A stretch of 46,056 nt of DNA from NCBI RefSeq assembly GCF_000189275.1, contig NZ_AEVT01000022.1, forward strand, positions 1 through 46,056, in the 5' to 3' direction. Below, one piece after another: positions 45,943 through 46,056 of the stretch (within the stretch, counting starts at the first letter, position 1; each line of letters starts with the position of its first letter). Below the pieces are notes generated by a model. That model was not told where the DNA came from. It searched no databases and saw only the letters and a program-made list of their open reading frames with translations. The translations under genes were made by a program, and so were the position numbers. This DNA comes from Vibrio sinaloensis DSM 21326. GTDB lineage: Bacteria; Pseudomonadota; Gammaproteobacteria; Enterobacterales; Vibrionaceae.

Positions 45943-46056
45943 TTAGCCTTGGCGGCGGGAGATGGATTTGAATGACAAAAGTAAGAATGCGACGAGTAAC
46001 AAAACAGGCAGCCCCCAAAGCAAACCGTTTTGCCAAGAAAACGAGGTTATACAACA
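45943..46056 (-). CDS. C-terminal fragment of a membrane protein, cut by window
   Basis: The frame enters at the right edge and ends with TAA at 45943-45945, giving 37 residues. It has a membrane helix (NGLLWGLPVLLLVAFLLLSF) and a basic tail KSISRRQG. The LLWGLP-helix-basic tail pattern resembles the C-terminus of CcmH/NrfF cytochrome c maturation proteins, but the fragment is too short to be sure. It is on the same strand as yfeZ and the DyP gene. Confidence 0.5.
   Translation of the reverse strand, partial: CCITSFSWQNGLLWGLPVLLLVAFLLLSFKSISRRQG

Overview
The window is chromosomal DNA from a gamma-proteobacterium, almost certainly a Vibrio. The evidence is gene order and protein sequence together: a complete polar-flagellum block with an FlrA/FlrB/FlrC regulatory hierarchy, three tandem flagellin genes, flaG and flaI, plus a FimV/HubP-type polar organiser. 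The exact species cannot be read from the sequence. I saw no insertion sequence, prophage, integron, CRISPR array, tRNA or rRNA. Coding density is high and no gap without a gene exceeds about 300 bases.

Region 1 (1-18957) is the conserved metabolic and translation neighbourhood also known in E. coli around pdxB-fabB-mnmC-yfcL-epmC-aroC-prmB-smrB. From the left edge come fimV/hubP (C-terminus cut by the window), an aspartate-semialdehyde dehydrogenase of the usg/asd2 type, pdxB, fabB with a structured 3' UTR that probably carries the FarS small RNA, and mnmC. Next are a small flavin reductase, yfcL, a two-gene secreted LruC/GEVED protein plus lipoprotein cassette, epmC, a TRIC-family membrane protein, a periplasmic 5'-nucleotidase, aroC, prmB and smrB. 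The LruC cassette, the TRIC gene and the nucleotidase sit in the parts of this block that differ from E. coli.

Region 2 (19044-44302) is flagellar and runs entirely on the minus strand. In transcription order it holds three flagellins, flaG, fliD, flaI, fliS, then flrA, flrBC, fliEFGHIJ, fliKLMNOPQR and flhB. The sequence shows a likely sigma-70 promoter for flrA, sigma-54 promoters for flrBC and fliE, and a weaker sigma-54-like site before fliK. Each flagellin has a sigma-28 (FliA) type promoter. This matches the known Vibrio cascade: FlrA with sigma-54 turns on flrBC and the basal body and export genes, FlrB-FlrC drives later genes, and FliA drives the accessory flagellins.

Region 3 (44303-46056) has a DyP-type peroxidase (yfeX-like) with an FNR-like palindrome upstream, a yfeZ/DUF2919 membrane protein, and the last 37 residues of another membrane protein cut by the window.

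The most interesting signals are in-frame microsatellites in fimV, the hairpin array after fabB, the LruC/lipoprotein cassette, the flrBC promoter lying inside a hairpin, an internal peptide duplication in a large FliD insertion, an NPEH instead of NPTH autocleavage site in FlhB, and a hairpin plus triplicated GGA-containing hexamer in one flagellin leader. No wholly new system is evident; most of the window is well-conserved core genome.
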